This document shows, one piece after another, positions 26,931-35,806 of a DNA stretch of 46,132 nt. Below the pieces are notes generated by a model. That model was not told where the DNA came from, did no database searches, and was given only the letters and a program-made list of their open reading frames with translations. Position 1 is the stretch's first letter, and the number at the start of each line of letters is the position of its first letter. Source of the DNA: Bacillota bacterium (GTDB lineage Bacteria > Bacillota > Limnochordia > DTU087); assembly GCA_012798955.1 (NCBI GenBank), contig JAAZMF010000177.1, positions 1 to 46,132 on the forward strand. The letters are read 5' to 3'. The position numbers and the translations under genes were made by a program.

Positions 26931-26985
26931 GCAACCAAATACCCATCTTCCCTTGTGACAAAATGAATGGGAGTCTCAGGTTCTG

Positions 26986-27702
26986 CTAAATCAAAGGGTT
27001 CCTTTTGGCCATCCCCGGCCTTCTGGGATATTGAGCAGGAGTACCCTTTACCTTTTCTATGACTATCAGTTGCCGCACATCACCACTAGGCAATCGTGTG
27101 TCGATGACATTCTGGACACGCCCTCCTAGCAAGGTCAGCGCCCTTTGAGCTTCTGGTATCTCCTCTCGCCCGCTTGGCCCCTTCATAGCCACCATGACGC
27201 CGCCGACTCTAACTAGAGGTAGCAGATATTCCGAGAGCGACACCAAGGGGGCAACATCCCTGGCCAAGGCCACATCATATTGCTCTCTATGCTCCTTGTC
27301 TTGGCCAATTTCCTCTGCTCGGCGATGATAACAGCTAACTCCATGCAAATTTAGACTCTTTATGACACTATCCAAGAATTTCACCCGTTTGCCTAAAGAA
27401 TCCACCAATGTAATCGTGAGCTCGGGTCTAGCGATCTTGAGTGGAATACCAGGGAAACCGGCACCACTGCCAACGTCAATAACAGTATGGGCCCTTTCCA
27501 CCTCTGGCACCAATAGCAAAGTCAGGGAATCCACGAAATGCTTTTCAGCCATCTCCTCCTCTGGAATACGAGTGAGGTTCAGTCGCTGATTCCACTCTAT
27601 GACCATAGACCCATGGATCTCAAATTGTGATTCGATCCCGGACGGTATGCATATGCCGAGAGTCTTGGCTCTTTCTCGAATCTCCAAACCGGAAACAGTC
27701 AA
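26986..27702 (-). CDS. rsmG: 16S rRNA (guanine527-N7)-methyltransferase
   Basis: SAM-dependent methyltransferase. The SAM site is in VIDVGSGAGFPGIPLKIARP, with VDSLGKRVKFLDSVI, YDVALARDVAPL and GGVMVAMKGPSGREEI typical of RsmG (GidB). N-terminal WNQRLNLTRI and HFVDSL are also characteristic. 238 residues. Start TTG 27702 with AGGAGG 8 bases upstream. Last gene of the mnmE transcript. Confidence 0.97.
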   Translation of the reverse strand: MTVSGLEIRERAKTLGICIPSGIESQFEIHGSMVIEWNQRLNLTRIPEEEMAEKHFVDSLTLLLVPEVERAHTVIDVGSGAGFPGIPLKIARPELTITLVDSLGKRVKFLDSVIKSLNLHGVSCYHRRAEEIGQDKEHREQYDVALARDVAPLVSLSEYLLPLVRVGGVMVAMKGPSGREEIPEAQRALTLLGGRVQNVIDTRLPSGDVRQLIVIEKVKGTPAQYPRRPGMAKRNPLI

Positions 27703-27733
27703 ATTCCTGCCTCCTACCTATCCTATTTATGAA

Positions 27734-29614
27734 TTACTCCGTATGCCCATCTCTTCTGCTCCTACCCCGACGCTCCAAGAAAATCATTAGCACCGAGATG
27801 TCTGCCGGTGACACACCTGCAATGCGTGATGCTTGACCTAGAGAATCTGGCCTTACCTCTGTAAGCTTTTCCTCCGCCTCTTTGGAGAGACCTACTACTT
27901 TGGAATAATCGATCCATTCCGGTAAAGCCCTAGCTTCCATGGATTTGAATCGCTCCACCGACCGCCGCTCCTTGCGGATGTATCCTGCGTATTTGATCTC
28001 AACCTCCACCAGATCCTGTAGCTCCCCATCAAGACCACTATCCCACCCAAGAGTGGCTAGTTGCTGGTAGCGTATCTCGGGCCGCCGAAGCAACTCTTCC
28101 CCTGTTACCACCTGATTAGTAGGTGTACTGCCTATGGCCTGCAAAGTAGAATTCACGTCCTCTGATGGCGTTAGCCTCCAACTGGCAAGATCCCTGATCT
28201 CCCTCTCCACAGCCTCCCATCTTCGCTGCATCTGCTCATATCGTTCTTCTGACAAAAGGCCAACCCTTTTGCCATAATCGCCTAAGCGCCGGTCTGCATT
28301 ATCTTGTCTCAGCAACAGTCTGTACTCAGCCAATGAAGTCATCATACGATAAGGCTCGTGGATGGCCTTTGTCACAAGATCATCGATCAGCACACCGATA
28401 TAGGCTTCGTCACGGCCCAAGATCAAAGGCTCCTCTCCTCTAAGGCTGAGACCACAATTAATTCCCGCCATAATGCCTTGGGCGGCAGCTTCTTCGTAAC
28501 CGGAACTACCGTTAATCTGGCCGGCAAAATACAATCCCGGAATCTCTTTAGATTCTAAATTGAGCTTTAGCTGGTGAGGTCCTAAGCAATCATATTCAAT
28601 TGCATAAGCTAGCCGCAGAATTTCTACATCCTCAAGCCCAGGAATACTCCGCACCACTTCCATCTGGACATCTGCAGGTAGACTAGTTGAGACCCCACTA
28701 AGGTAGACTTCCTGTGTATCCCAGCCCTCCGGTTCAACAAATACTTGATGAGATTGCTTATCCGGAAACTGCACTATCTTACTTTCGATTGATGGACAAT
28801 ATCTAGGCCCGATGCCTTCGATGGCTCCTCCATATAGTGCAGTGCGATTTAGGTTTCGAGAAATAATCTCGTGGGTCTGGGGTGTTGTATACGTAAGCCA
28901 GCACGGTACCTGCTCCTTTGGCTCCAGTACCTTGGCAAAGGAAAAGCCCCGCAAAAGATGCTGACCCGGCATCGGTGTCATTTTATCATAGTTAAGAGAA
29001 CGACTATTAGCCCGGGGTGGGGTGCCCGTCTTGAACCGAATTAGCTCAAATCCCAGTTCTTCCAAGCTATTGCTCAATCCATAGGTGGTTTGCTGTGCCT
29101 GGGGTCCTGACTCATAGTGAATTTCACCTACATGGATCATAGACCGCATGAAGGTACCATTGGCCACAATCACGCATTGACCCTGTACTTTTTCACCTGT
29201 ACGAAGGGCTACACCCCACACTCTCCCCCCTTTAACAATGATGGTCTCCACACAAGCCTCCCGAAGGAATAGCCCTGGTTGTCTCTCCAGCAGTTGCCTC
29301 ATGCTCCACGAGTATAACTTCCGATCTGTTTGGGCTCGCAAAGCCCGCACCGCCGGCCCCTTTTTAGTATTTAGGAGGCGCAAATGCATATATGCCCGAT
29401 CTGTATTACGCCCGATCTCGCCGCCTAAGGCATCTATCTCCCTTACAATATGGGCTTTACCCGGTCCTCCAATAGATGGATTACATGGCATCATAGCCAC
29501 ACTATCTAAGGCCAAAGTATAAACAGCCGTGCGAAATCCCATACGGGCAGTTGCCAGAGCGGCTTCACATCCCGCATGCCCAGCACCCACAACAATCACA
29601 TCGAATTTCTCCAC
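27734..29614 (-). CDS. mnmG: MnmG-type tRNA wobble-modification protein, copy 1 (canonical-like)
   Basis: FAD-dependent partner of MnmE that installs the cmnm5 group on U34 of certain tRNAs. The FAD-binding [17 protein letters not shown] begins at residue 11. It retains the conserved cysteines in PCNPSIGG and RYCPSIES, the KTGTPPR motif, and the C-terminal [20 protein letters not shown]. 626 residues, full length including the MnmE-binding C-terminal domain. GTG 29614 follows GGGTGA. It sits between a second MnmG-type gene and rsmG. Its sequence around [16 protein letters not shown] and [12 protein letters not shown] looks like the Bacillus-type enzyme. Not TrmFO, which is about 440 residues. 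Confidence 0.92.
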   Translation of the reverse strand: MEKFDVIVVGAGHAGCEAALATARMGFRTAVYTLALDSVAMMPCNPSIGGPGKAHIVREIDALGGEIGRNTDRAYMHLRLLNTKKGPAVRALRAQTDRKLYSWSMRQLLERQPGLFLREACVETIIVKGGRVWGVALRTGEKVQGQCVIVANGTFMRSMIHVGEIHYESGPQAQQTTYGLSNSLEELGFELIRFKTGTPPRANSRSLNYDKMTPMPGQHLLRGFSFAKVLEPKEQVPCWLTYTTPQTHEIISRNLNRTALYGGAIEGIGPRYCPSIESKIVQFPDKQSHQVFVEPEGWDTQEVYLSGVSTSLPADVQMEVVRSIPGLEDVEILRLAYAIEYDCLGPHQLKLNLESKEIPGLYFAGQINGSSGYEEAAAQGIMAGINCGLSLRGEEPLILGRDEAYIGVLIDDLVTKAIHEPYRMMTSLAEYRLLLRQDNADRRLGDYGKRVGLLSEERYEQMQRRWEAVEREIRDLASWRLTPSEDVNSTLQAIGSTPTNQVVTGEELLRRPEIRYQQLATLGWDSGLDGELQDLVEVEIKYAGYIRKERRSVERFKSMEARALPEWIDYSKVVGLSKEAEEKLTEVRPDSLGQASRIAGVSPADISVLMIFLERRGRSRRDGHTE

Positions 29615-29657
29615 TGCTCACCCTACCCTATAATAATCATCCAGCTTTCATTGACCC

Positions 29658-31532
29658 CTACTGCATCTTTGTTTGCTTGAGCCAAATCTGTAATGCCGCA
29701 ATATCACTTCTGCTAATTCCTGGTATCCGGGCCGCCTGCCCTATAGATGTCGGGTGCACCTTCTCAAGCAAATCAACGGCTTTACCGTCAAGGCCCCTTA
29801 TCTGCCCGTATTCTATATCCGAAGGTATTGCTTGCCTTTCTAACTTCTCCATACCCTCCATCTGTCTACGCTCTCTTGCTAGGTACCCCGCAAACTTGAC
29901 CTCGATCTCAACCTGCTGTTTGATCTGCCTGTCCAACTCGGGGATTTCAACACCCACCATAGTCAAATCGTCATAGGCTAACTCAGGCCTTTGCAAAATC
30001 TCGGCAGCACTCACTGCCTTAGCAAGATCGCCACTACCCAAAGCGATTAATGCTTTTCTCACCGCTTCCACCGGAGTCACCATGATATTTTCTAGTCGGG
30101 CAATCTCCTGCTTAATCAAGTCCCGCTTTCTTTGAAAGCGATTGTAATCGGCTGCACTTAAGAGCCCCAGATTGAAGCCATATTCCGCGAGCCGCAAGTC
30201 AGCGTTATCTTGTCGAAGACTCACACGATATTCAGCTCGGGATGTCATCATCCGATATGGTTCATCGACACCCTTAGTTACGAGATCATCAATAAGAACA
30301 CCTATATATGCATCCCGGCGACTGGGGACAAAAGGTGCTAATCCCTTAACCATACGGGCAGCATTAATGCCAGCCACTATTCCCTGGGCGGCGGCTTCCT
30401 CATATCCGGAAGTACCATTGATCTGACCTGCTGTAAACAACCCCTTGAGTCGCTTACTCTCCAGGGAAGATTGAGTCTGCCAGGGATCAATAAAATCGTA
30501 TTCAACAGCATAGGCCGGCCGCATGATTTTTGCATTCTCCAATCCGGGAATAGTATGCAATAGCGCTACCTGAACATCTTCTGGCATGCTCGTTGTTAGA
30601 CCTAACATATAGAGCTCGGTGGTAGCGCGCCCCTCTGGTTCCAGAAAAATCTGATGATCGGTCTTATCGGGGAAACGCATGACCTTGCGATCAATCGATG
30701 GGCAAAAACGCGGCCCCTTCGTAGACACCAGACCTGTTTGAATGGGTGAACGATGTAGATTTGCCCTGACAACTTCAATGGTATCTTCATTGGTGCTCGT
30801 CAAATAGCAGGGCAATTGCGGGTGCTCAACCCTAGGCTCCCAGAAGGAAAACTGCAGAGGCTCCTCAGCACCTTGTTGCTCGGTTAATTTGGTCAAATCA
30901 ACGCTACGGGCATCGAGCCTGGGGGGTGTCGCGCTTTGAAAACGACGCAGTGAAAAACCGGCATCCAAAAGGCTCTCCGATAGCTCTGTAGCGCTAGGCT
31001 CACCTTGTCTGCCACCCGGATACTGGATTTCGCCTACAACAATATAACCATTGAGGAAAGTACCAGTACACAAGACTACCGCCACAGCCTCCATGACGGT
31101 ACCCATTTTGGTCTTAATCCCACAGACTCGGCCATCGCGCCTAAGTATCTCGGTGACTATACCTTGCTTGACATCTAATCCCGGCTGATTCTCTAGGGTT
31201 TCAATCATGACATTTTGATAGCGGCGCTTATCGGCTTGAGCCCGCAGGGCGTGGACTGAAGGTCCTCTGGAAAGATTTAGCATGCGAATATTAAGGTACG
31301 CAGCATCGATTACCCGACCCATCACCCCGCCCAGAGCATCTATTTCCCGAACCAGATGACCCTTGGCGGCTGGCCCCCCTATAGCCGGATTACACGAGAG
31401 TTGAGCGATGGTATCTAGCTGCATAGTGACCAGAGCGGTACTACAGCCTAGGCGGGCAGCTGCCAAAGCTGCCTCACACCCTGCATGCCCTCCCCCCACA
31501 ACAATCACATCATACTTATATAAAGCCTCCAC
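29658..31532 (-). CDS. mnmG: MnmG-type tRNA wobble-modification protein, copy 2 (divergent)
   Basis: A second full-length MnmG-type protein (624 residues), homologous to but clearly different from copy 1. [17 protein letters not shown] is the FAD site; the essential cysteines in SCNPAIGG and PRFCPSID are kept. It differs in conserved places: an extra alanine in [10 protein letters not shown] and QSATPPR where KTGTPPR is nearly universal. The DNA confirms both changes are in frame. Segments such as [18 protein letters not shown] resemble the proteobacterial pattern more than copy 1. GTG 31532 begins 10 bases after the mnmE stop. It may form a heterodimer with copy 1, or have a separate tRNA set; inference. 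Confidence 0.9.
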   Translation of the reverse strand: MEALYKYDVIVVGGGHAGCEAALAAARLGCSTALVTMQLDTIAQLSCNPAIGGPAAKGHLVREIDALGGVMGRVIDAAYLNIRMLNLSRGPSVHALRAQADKRRYQNVMIETLENQPGLDVKQGIVTEILRRDGRVCGIKTKMGTVMEAVAVVLCTGTFLNGYIVVGEIQYPGGRQGEPSATELSESLLDAGFSLRRFQSATPPRLDARSVDLTKLTEQQGAEEPLQFSFWEPRVEHPQLPCYLTSTNEDTIEVVRANLHRSPIQTGLVSTKGPRFCPSIDRKVMRFPDKTDHQIFLEPEGRATTELYMLGLTTSMPEDVQVALLHTIPGLENAKIMRPAYAVEYDFIDPWQTQSSLESKRLKGLFTAGQINGTSGYEEAAAQGIVAGINAARMVKGLAPFVPSRRDAYIGVLIDDLVTKGVDEPYRMMTSRAEYRVSLRQDNADLRLAEYGFNLGLLSAADYNRFQRKRDLIKQEIARLENIMVTPVEAVRKALIALGSGDLAKAVSAAEILQRPELAYDDLTMVGVEIPELDRQIKQQVEIEVKFAGYLARERRQMEGMEKLERQAIPSDIEYGQIRGLDGKAVDLLEKVHPTSIGQAARIPGISRSDIAALQIWLKQTKMQ

Positions 31533-31541
31533 CCGAAACCC

Positions 31542-32939
31542 CTACTTCCCTATACAGAAATCAGCGAAAATCCGGTCGATGACCTCACTTTGTAGTGTAT
31601 CTCCGGTGATTTCGCCCAAACTTTCTGCCGCGCCCCTAATATCTATTGCCACAAGATCCATAGGTAACCCACTTAGGGACGTTTCTTTGGCAGCTACCAA
31701 GCTTTCCAAAGCGTCCATAAGTGCCTGTTTATGGCGGGTGCGGGTTACAACCAAAGCTTCACCAGACAAATCTATCTGACCCTTCGTCACTTCCGACACT
31801 ACAGTTTCCTCAAGCTGTTTCAGTCCCAATTTTTCCGTAGAGGAAACCCTAACTACAGCGGTGTCAGGCAGCAACTGCTTACATGCATCTAGAGATACAA
31901 CGGTACCCAAATCTAACTTGTTCAGGACAACCACGGCCCTTCGGCCACGAAGTTGCTCCAGTAGCTCAATGTCCTCGTCCTGCAGTGGCACAGAACCATC
32001 AATCACATAGAGAATCAAATCAGCGCCTTCCATTAGCGCCTTGGCACGCTCCACCCCGATTTTCTCAATAACATCCTCAGTGTGGCGAATACCAGCAGTA
32101 TCTCTAATCACAAAGGGAAATCCTCCGATGTTAACCACCTCTTCTATAACATCTCTAGTGGTTCCCGGTATCTCCGTAACAATAGCTCTGTTTTCCCTAA
32201 CAAGCATATTCAGTAGGCTAGATTTCCCCACATTGGGCCGACCAATGATAGCAGTGTCAATTCCCTCTCTGATGATTTTGCCCGAATCCGCCGTCGCCAA
32301 CAAAGCCTTAAGATCTTCCTCCAAATCTTGGCAAAGCGCAACCACTTCCTCGGCTTCCATATCACCGACTTCCTCAGGAAAGTCAATACCTGCCTCTATA
32401 GCAGCCAAAAGCCCTACAAGATCGTGGCGCATGACTTTAACGGCTTTAGACAAATCACCCTCTAGCTGACGCATAGCTAGACGGTGGCCTTTATCAGTCT
32501 TTGCACGAATAATGTCAATAACGGCCTCGGCTTGACTTAAGTCCAATCGACCATGCAAGAAAGCACGTTTTGTGAACTCCCCCGGTTCCGCCAGCCGAGC
32601 GCCAAGCTCTAACATGCGCTGTAAGATATTTTGCAGGGGCACAAGTCCACTATGGCAGTTGATCTCAACTACATCTTCCCTTGTATAGCTATGGGGAGCC
32701 CGCATGACACTCACTACGACTTCATCGAGCTTTTCACCTGTGGCACTGACAATCCAGCCATAGCTCAGACTCCAATTATTGGCACTAGCTAAGCTACGAC
32801 CCTTAGGGGACAAAAATGCCTGATCCACCGTGGAAATAGCTGCGGCTCCGCTGACCCGTACTATGCCTATTCCACCTTCCCCAATAGGAGTAGCTATCGC
32901 GACGATAGTGTCCTCTACCCAACCTTGATCTTGCACCAT
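31542..32939 (-). CDS. mnmE: tRNA modification GTPase MnmE
   Basis: K+-dependent GTPase partner of MnmG. N-terminal tetrahydrofolate-binding domain starting DTIVAIATPIGEGGIGIVRVSG. The G domain has GRPNVGKSSLLN, TTRDVIEE, DTAGI and LNKLD, and the C-terminus ends in FCIGK, the catalytic cysteine motif. 465 residues. ATG 32939 has AAGGAG 7 bases upstream. First in the mnmE-mnmG-mnmG-rsmG unit. Confidence 0.98.
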   Translation of the reverse strand: MVQDQGWVEDTIVAIATPIGEGGIGIVRVSGAAAISTVDQAFLSPKGRSLASANNWSLSYGWIVSATGEKLDEVVVSVMRAPHSYTREDVVEINCHSGLVPLQNILQRMLELGARLAEPGEFTKRAFLHGRLDLSQAEAVIDIIRAKTDKGHRLAMRQLEGDLSKAVKVMRHDLVGLLAAIEAGIDFPEEVGDMEAEEVVALCQDLEEDLKALLATADSGKIIREGIDTAIIGRPNVGKSSLLNMLVRENRAIVTEIPGTTRDVIEEVVNIGGFPFVIRDTAGIRHTEDVIEKIGVERAKALMEGADLILYVIDGSVPLQDEDIELLEQLRGRRAVVVLNKLDLGTVVSLDACKQLLPDTAVVRVSSTEKLGLKQLEETVVSEVTKGQIDLSGEALVVTRTRHKQALMDALESLVAAKETSLSGLPMDLVAIDIRGAAESLGEITGDTLQSEVIDRIFADFCIGK

Positions 32940-33002
32940 CTTGCCACTCCTTCTCCATCACTATTTCATGGGATTACCTCCACCAAACGGCATGAGAAGC
33001 GC

Positions 33003-33036
33003 AAAAGAGGAACGCGTCAATCTAGACACGCTCCTC
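33003..33036 (-). terminator. Rho-independent terminator after jag
   Basis: A 12-bp stem (two G-U pairs; arms 33036-33025 and 33018-33007) with a 6-base loop, then TTTT. It ends the rpmH-rnpA-yidD-yidC-jag transcript. Confidence 0.85.
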
Positions 33037-33078
33037 CCCATTTGTGGGTATTTACCAAGCCCTAGAGCAGCTCTCTCT

Positions 33079-33714
33079 TCACCGGTTGCGTCGAGGAGCA
33101 ATTACCACCCTGCGGAAAGGGGCCTCCCCCTCACTATGGGTGTGAACGGCTCTATCGTCCTCCAACGTCAAGTGGATAATCCTCCGCTCCATGGCGTTCA
33201 TGGGATCGAGCACCGCCCGTCGCCCAGTTCGTTTTACACGATCCGCTAACCGCAAGGCGAGATTCTCTAGGGTCTTAGCCCGTCTATCTCGATACCCCTC
33301 AGCATCTAGTATTACCCGAATCCATTCATTGTTGCGATTCATGGCCAAACTGACTACATACTGAAGGGCGTCGAGGGTCTCGCCTCTTCGACCAATCACA
33401 AGGCCCAATTCATTACCATCAATACAGATCTTAAGTACATTGTCAGGTTCCCATTCGTAACCCACAGTACATACTAATCCCATGCGTTCCAGTATCCCCT
33501 GCAAAAACTCAACGGCGGCTTTGGCCCTCTCTTCTTTCTCGTCCCGAACTGTTACCCGCACCCTGGCCTGCTTGCCACCAATCAAGCCCAAAAAGGCTTT
33601 GGCTCCCTCTTCGAGCACTTCTATTTCAACATTGTCCCGAGAAGTCTGCAGTTCCTCGAGTGCCTCGGCTATAGCATCTTCCACAGACTTCGCCGAGCGC
33701 TCAATGCTCTTCAT
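33079..33714 (-). CDS. jag: RNA-binding protein Jag (KhpB/EloR)
   Basis: Domains: an N-terminal Jag domain (residues about 1-52, beginning MKSIERSAKSVEDAIAEAL and ending GLIGGKQARVRV), a type II KH domain with LVIGRRGETLDALQYVVSL, and an R3H domain ending in MERRIIHLTLEDDRAVHTHSEGEAPFRRVVIAP. It binds RNA and is linked to cell elongation. 211 residues. It starts 2 bases after the yidC stop, the usual arrangement. Confidence 0.96.
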   Translation of the reverse strand: MKSIERSAKSVEDAIAEALEELQTSRDNVEIEVLEEGAKAFLGLIGGKQARVRVTVRDEKEERAKAAVEFLQGILERMGLVCTVGYEWEPDNVLKICIDGNELGLVIGRRGETLDALQYVVSLAMNRNNEWIRVILDAEGYRDRRAKTLENLALRLADRVKRTGRRAVLDPMNAMERRIIHLTLEDDRAVHTHSEGEAPFRRVVIAPRRNR

Positions 33715-33716
33715 GT

Positions 33717-34334
33717 CTATGCATTCCCTCCTTCTTGAGGGTTCATTCTCTGAGCAATCACATATTGCTGACCCATGGAAAACAGATTACTTACAACCCA
33801 ATAGATAACTAATCCCGCAGGGAAATTTATGCTGATATAACCGATAAACGCTGGCATAATATACATCATGGATTTCTGAGATGCATCCGCACTGGTCATA
33901 ATCATTTGAAAATACGTCGTCAAAGCGGAAAGCACCGGTAAGATATAGAGTGGATCTGGCGTGCTGAGGCTCGTCAGCCAAAGAAACCCGGTACCAAATT
34001 CGAACCCTCTTAATACCGCAAACAAGGCCCAAAGAAAAGGAAGCTGCACCAACATAGGTAGACAACCCCCTAGCGGATTCACCTTGTTTTCTTTATATAA
34101 CTCCATGACCTTACGCTGGTATTCCTCGGGTTTATCCTTGTATCTCTCCTGTAAAGCCTGCATTTCAGGTTGCATGCGCTTCATAGCTTCCATAGACTTG
34201 CTTTGGCTAAAAGTCAGTGGAGCTAGAAGCAACCGAATAGCCAGCGTAAGCAAGATGATAGCTATACCATAGCTACCACTCAAATCATAAAAAAACCTTA
34301 ACAGCCATTCAAGTGCGGTATTCAATACTCCCAA
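33717..34334 (-). CDS. yidC: Membrane protein insertase YidC/SpoIIIJ
   Basis: Oxa1-family insertase of 205 residues. Helices: SYGIAIILLTLAIRLLLAPLTF (with the conserved arginine in the groove), then MQPEMQALQERYKDKPEEYQRKVMELYKENKVNPLGGCLPMLVQLPFLWALF, and two later helices. It starts without an obvious lipoprotein signal, unlike B. subtilis SpoIIIJ. Start TTG 34334 with GGAGG 8 bases upstream. In spore formers it is also required for forespore development. Confidence 0.96.
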   Translation of the reverse strand: MGVLNTALEWLLRFFYDLSGSYGIAIILLTLAIRLLLAPLTFSQSKSMEAMKRMQPEMQALQERYKDKPEEYQRKVMELYKENKVNPLGGCLPMLVQLPFLWALFAVLRGFEFGTGFLWLTSLSTPDPLYILPVLSALTTYFQMIMTSADASQKSMMYIMPAFIGYISINFPAGLVIYWVVSNLFSMGQQYVIAQRMNPQEGGNA

Positions 34335-34362
34335 ACAGTCCGCCTCCGATCCGCCATCTCCA

Positions 34363-34575
34363 TCATTTTACAGGGTCATAGCCACCTGACCCCCAAGGGT
34401 GACAGTGTAAGATCCTCTTTCCCAGCATTCCGAGCCCCCGCCAGACCCCGTACTTCTCCACGGCTAAGAGTCCGTATTCCGAACAGGATGGATAGAATCG
34501 GCACCTAGGCGGTAATAGTGGGGAAATACACAATTGATATATTCGAATGGAGCCCATCACTATCGCCTTAATCAT
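34363..34575 (-). CDS. yidD: Membrane protein insertion efficiency factor YidD
   Basis: A 70-residue basic protein with the conserved YQLCISPLLPPRCRFYPSCSEYGLLAVEKYG, and HPWGSGGYDPVK at the end. It helps membrane protein insertion together with YidC. ATG 34575 is preferred because it begins MIKAIVMGSIRIYQ as in the family; the frame is open to 34617. It lies between rnpA and yidC, the canonical order. Confidence 0.95.
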   Translation of the reverse strand: MIKAIVMGSIRIYQLCISPLLPPRCRFYPSCSEYGLLAVEKYGVWRGLGMLGKRILHCHPWGSGGYDPVK

Positions 34576-34618
34576 CCCGACTTCCACCACCCACCTCGTG
34601 TAGATGCTACATTTCAAA

Positions 34619-34963
34619 TCAGCACGATATCAAATCGGCACGATCTAAGACCTCGCTAAGGGCCCGTACTATGTCCTGGTATGTAGCATCCCGGCACTGA
34701 ACCCGGGCAGATACAACCAAGTCATAACCAACTTTCAAGTCCGACGCCTTGGTGCGCATAGCTTCCCGTAGTCGCCGCTTTGTGCGGTTTCGAACAACCG
34801 CATTACCGATCTTCTTGCTTACCGAGAAACCTACTCGGCTCATGTCTTCGCCATTGGCTAGATAGTGTAAGACAACTAGCCGATGCTTTACTACACCACC
34901 TTGGGCATAGACCCGCCGAAAGTCAGCTGGGAGTGCCAATCGCTCCACTAGCTTCACCCTCAT
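34619..34963 (-). CDS. rnpA: Ribonuclease P protein component
   Basis: Binds the RNase P RNA and helps process tRNA 5' ends. Segments: ADFRRVYAQGG, RVGFSVSKKIGNAVVRNRTKRRLREAMR (the RNR motif), and DLVVSARVQC. 114 residues from ATG 34963, which has a poor ribosome site. GTG 34948 has GAGGGTGA upstream and gives 109 residues, also plausible. It follows rpmH by 25 bases. Confidence 0.96.
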   Translation of the reverse strand: MRVKLVERLALPADFRRVYAQGGVVKHRLVVLHYLANGEDMSRVGFSVSKKIGNAVVRNRTKRRLREAMRTKASDLKVGYDLVVSARVQCRDATYQDIVRALSEVLDRADLISC

Positions 34964-34988
34964 TTATTAGGTAACCCAGGCAGTAAAC

Positions 34989-35123
34989 CTAGGCAGACAA
35001 AGTCCGTCTTCCCTTTCTCATCCGACGCTTCAATACGTTGCGACCGGCTTTAGTCTGCATCCTGGCCCGAAAACCGTGGTTCTTTTTCCTCCGTCGCCGA
35101 TTAGGTTGATAAGTGCGCTTCAT
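34989..35123 (-). CDS. rpmH: 50S ribosomal protein L34
   Basis: A 44-residue highly basic protein starting [18 protein letters not shown] and ending [13 protein letters not shown] 35123 has GGAGGTGG upstream. A canonical origin-proximal gene, driven by the promoter at 35237-35266 and heading the rpmH-rnpA-yidD-yidC-jag unit. Confidence 0.98.
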   Translation of the reverse strand: MKRTYQPNRRRRKKNHGFRARMQTKAGRNVLKRRMRKGRRTLSA

Positions 35124-35236
35124 ACCTTCGCCACCTCCCACCAACACCCTTCAATGTACTGATTGTTTTTTGCTGGCAATAAACAACTCTAGCAATGGCT
35201 GATAATAAGGGCACAATCCGACCACATATCATAACG

Positions 35237-35266
35237 ATTATAGCAAGGCCCACTTTAACCTGTCAA
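35237..35266 (-). promoter_or_regulatory. Strong sigma-A-type promoter of rpmH
   Basis: Minus strand: -35 TTGACA (35266-35261), 18-base spacer, -10 TATAAT (35242-35237). Both hexamers are perfect, the strongest promoter seen in the window. Confidence 0.9.
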
Positions 35267-35375
35267 CCCTAGCACTTTCGCCCTATTATGCCCCCTTTGT
35301 GCATTCCTTCACCCTCCCTAACCGATTATATCCCCAGCTGCGGATTGCCGTTAAATAAAGCTTTTCAAAAGGGCC

Positions 35376-35569
35376 TGTGGATAACCTTTCCTTCCAGCTA
35401 GAAGAGCTGCCTCTTCAGTGTTCCACAAGAAAATCCCAGCTAAAAACACTTTACTCCTCGGGGACCCTTGTGGATATCCTGTGGAACCTGAGGATAACTT
35501 CTGGGGAGAAGTAGTGAGTTTTCAATTCACAGGCCCAACCTGTGGAAAACCTGTTGATACTGTGGATAA
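35376..35569. other. oriC: oriC part 1: DnaA-box cluster between rpmH and the ATPase gene
   Basis: In the TGTGGATAA orientation (reverse of TTATCCACA), exact boxes are at 35376-35384 and 35561-35569. One-mismatch boxes are at 35469-35477, 35489-35497 and 35541-35549; weaker ones lie around 35552-35560. All point the same way. From 35570 to 35790 only weak boxes are seen (35601, 35651) and no convincing sigma-A promoter. Confidence 0.85.
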
Positions 35570-35806
35570 CATCCCTGGTTTTCGGCCTCGATTCCTAAAC
35601 AAATCCACACCATACAAGGATTTTCCGAAAACCCGTCGAAATCATTTCTCTGTGGTAAACTCTGGGGAATTGCTGTGATCATGGCGTTTTGCCACTCCAC
35701 AAGGAAGAAAAGCAATCTGGCACATGTTGCCTTGAACTGACCTTTTCATTTTTCATTTTCCAAGAACGGGATAGTCTCATGGGGGTGAAAAAGGAGGTGA
35801 CAACCT

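Noticed and set aside
31370-31400. Frameshift or sequencing error to explain the extra alanine in MnmG copy 2
   Set aside because: The insertion is a whole codon, and the frame stays open and family-like on both sides.
35401-35470. A third parS in the origin region (GTTCCACAAG near 35420)
   Set aside because: Only half of the palindrome is present; it fits a weak DnaA box better.
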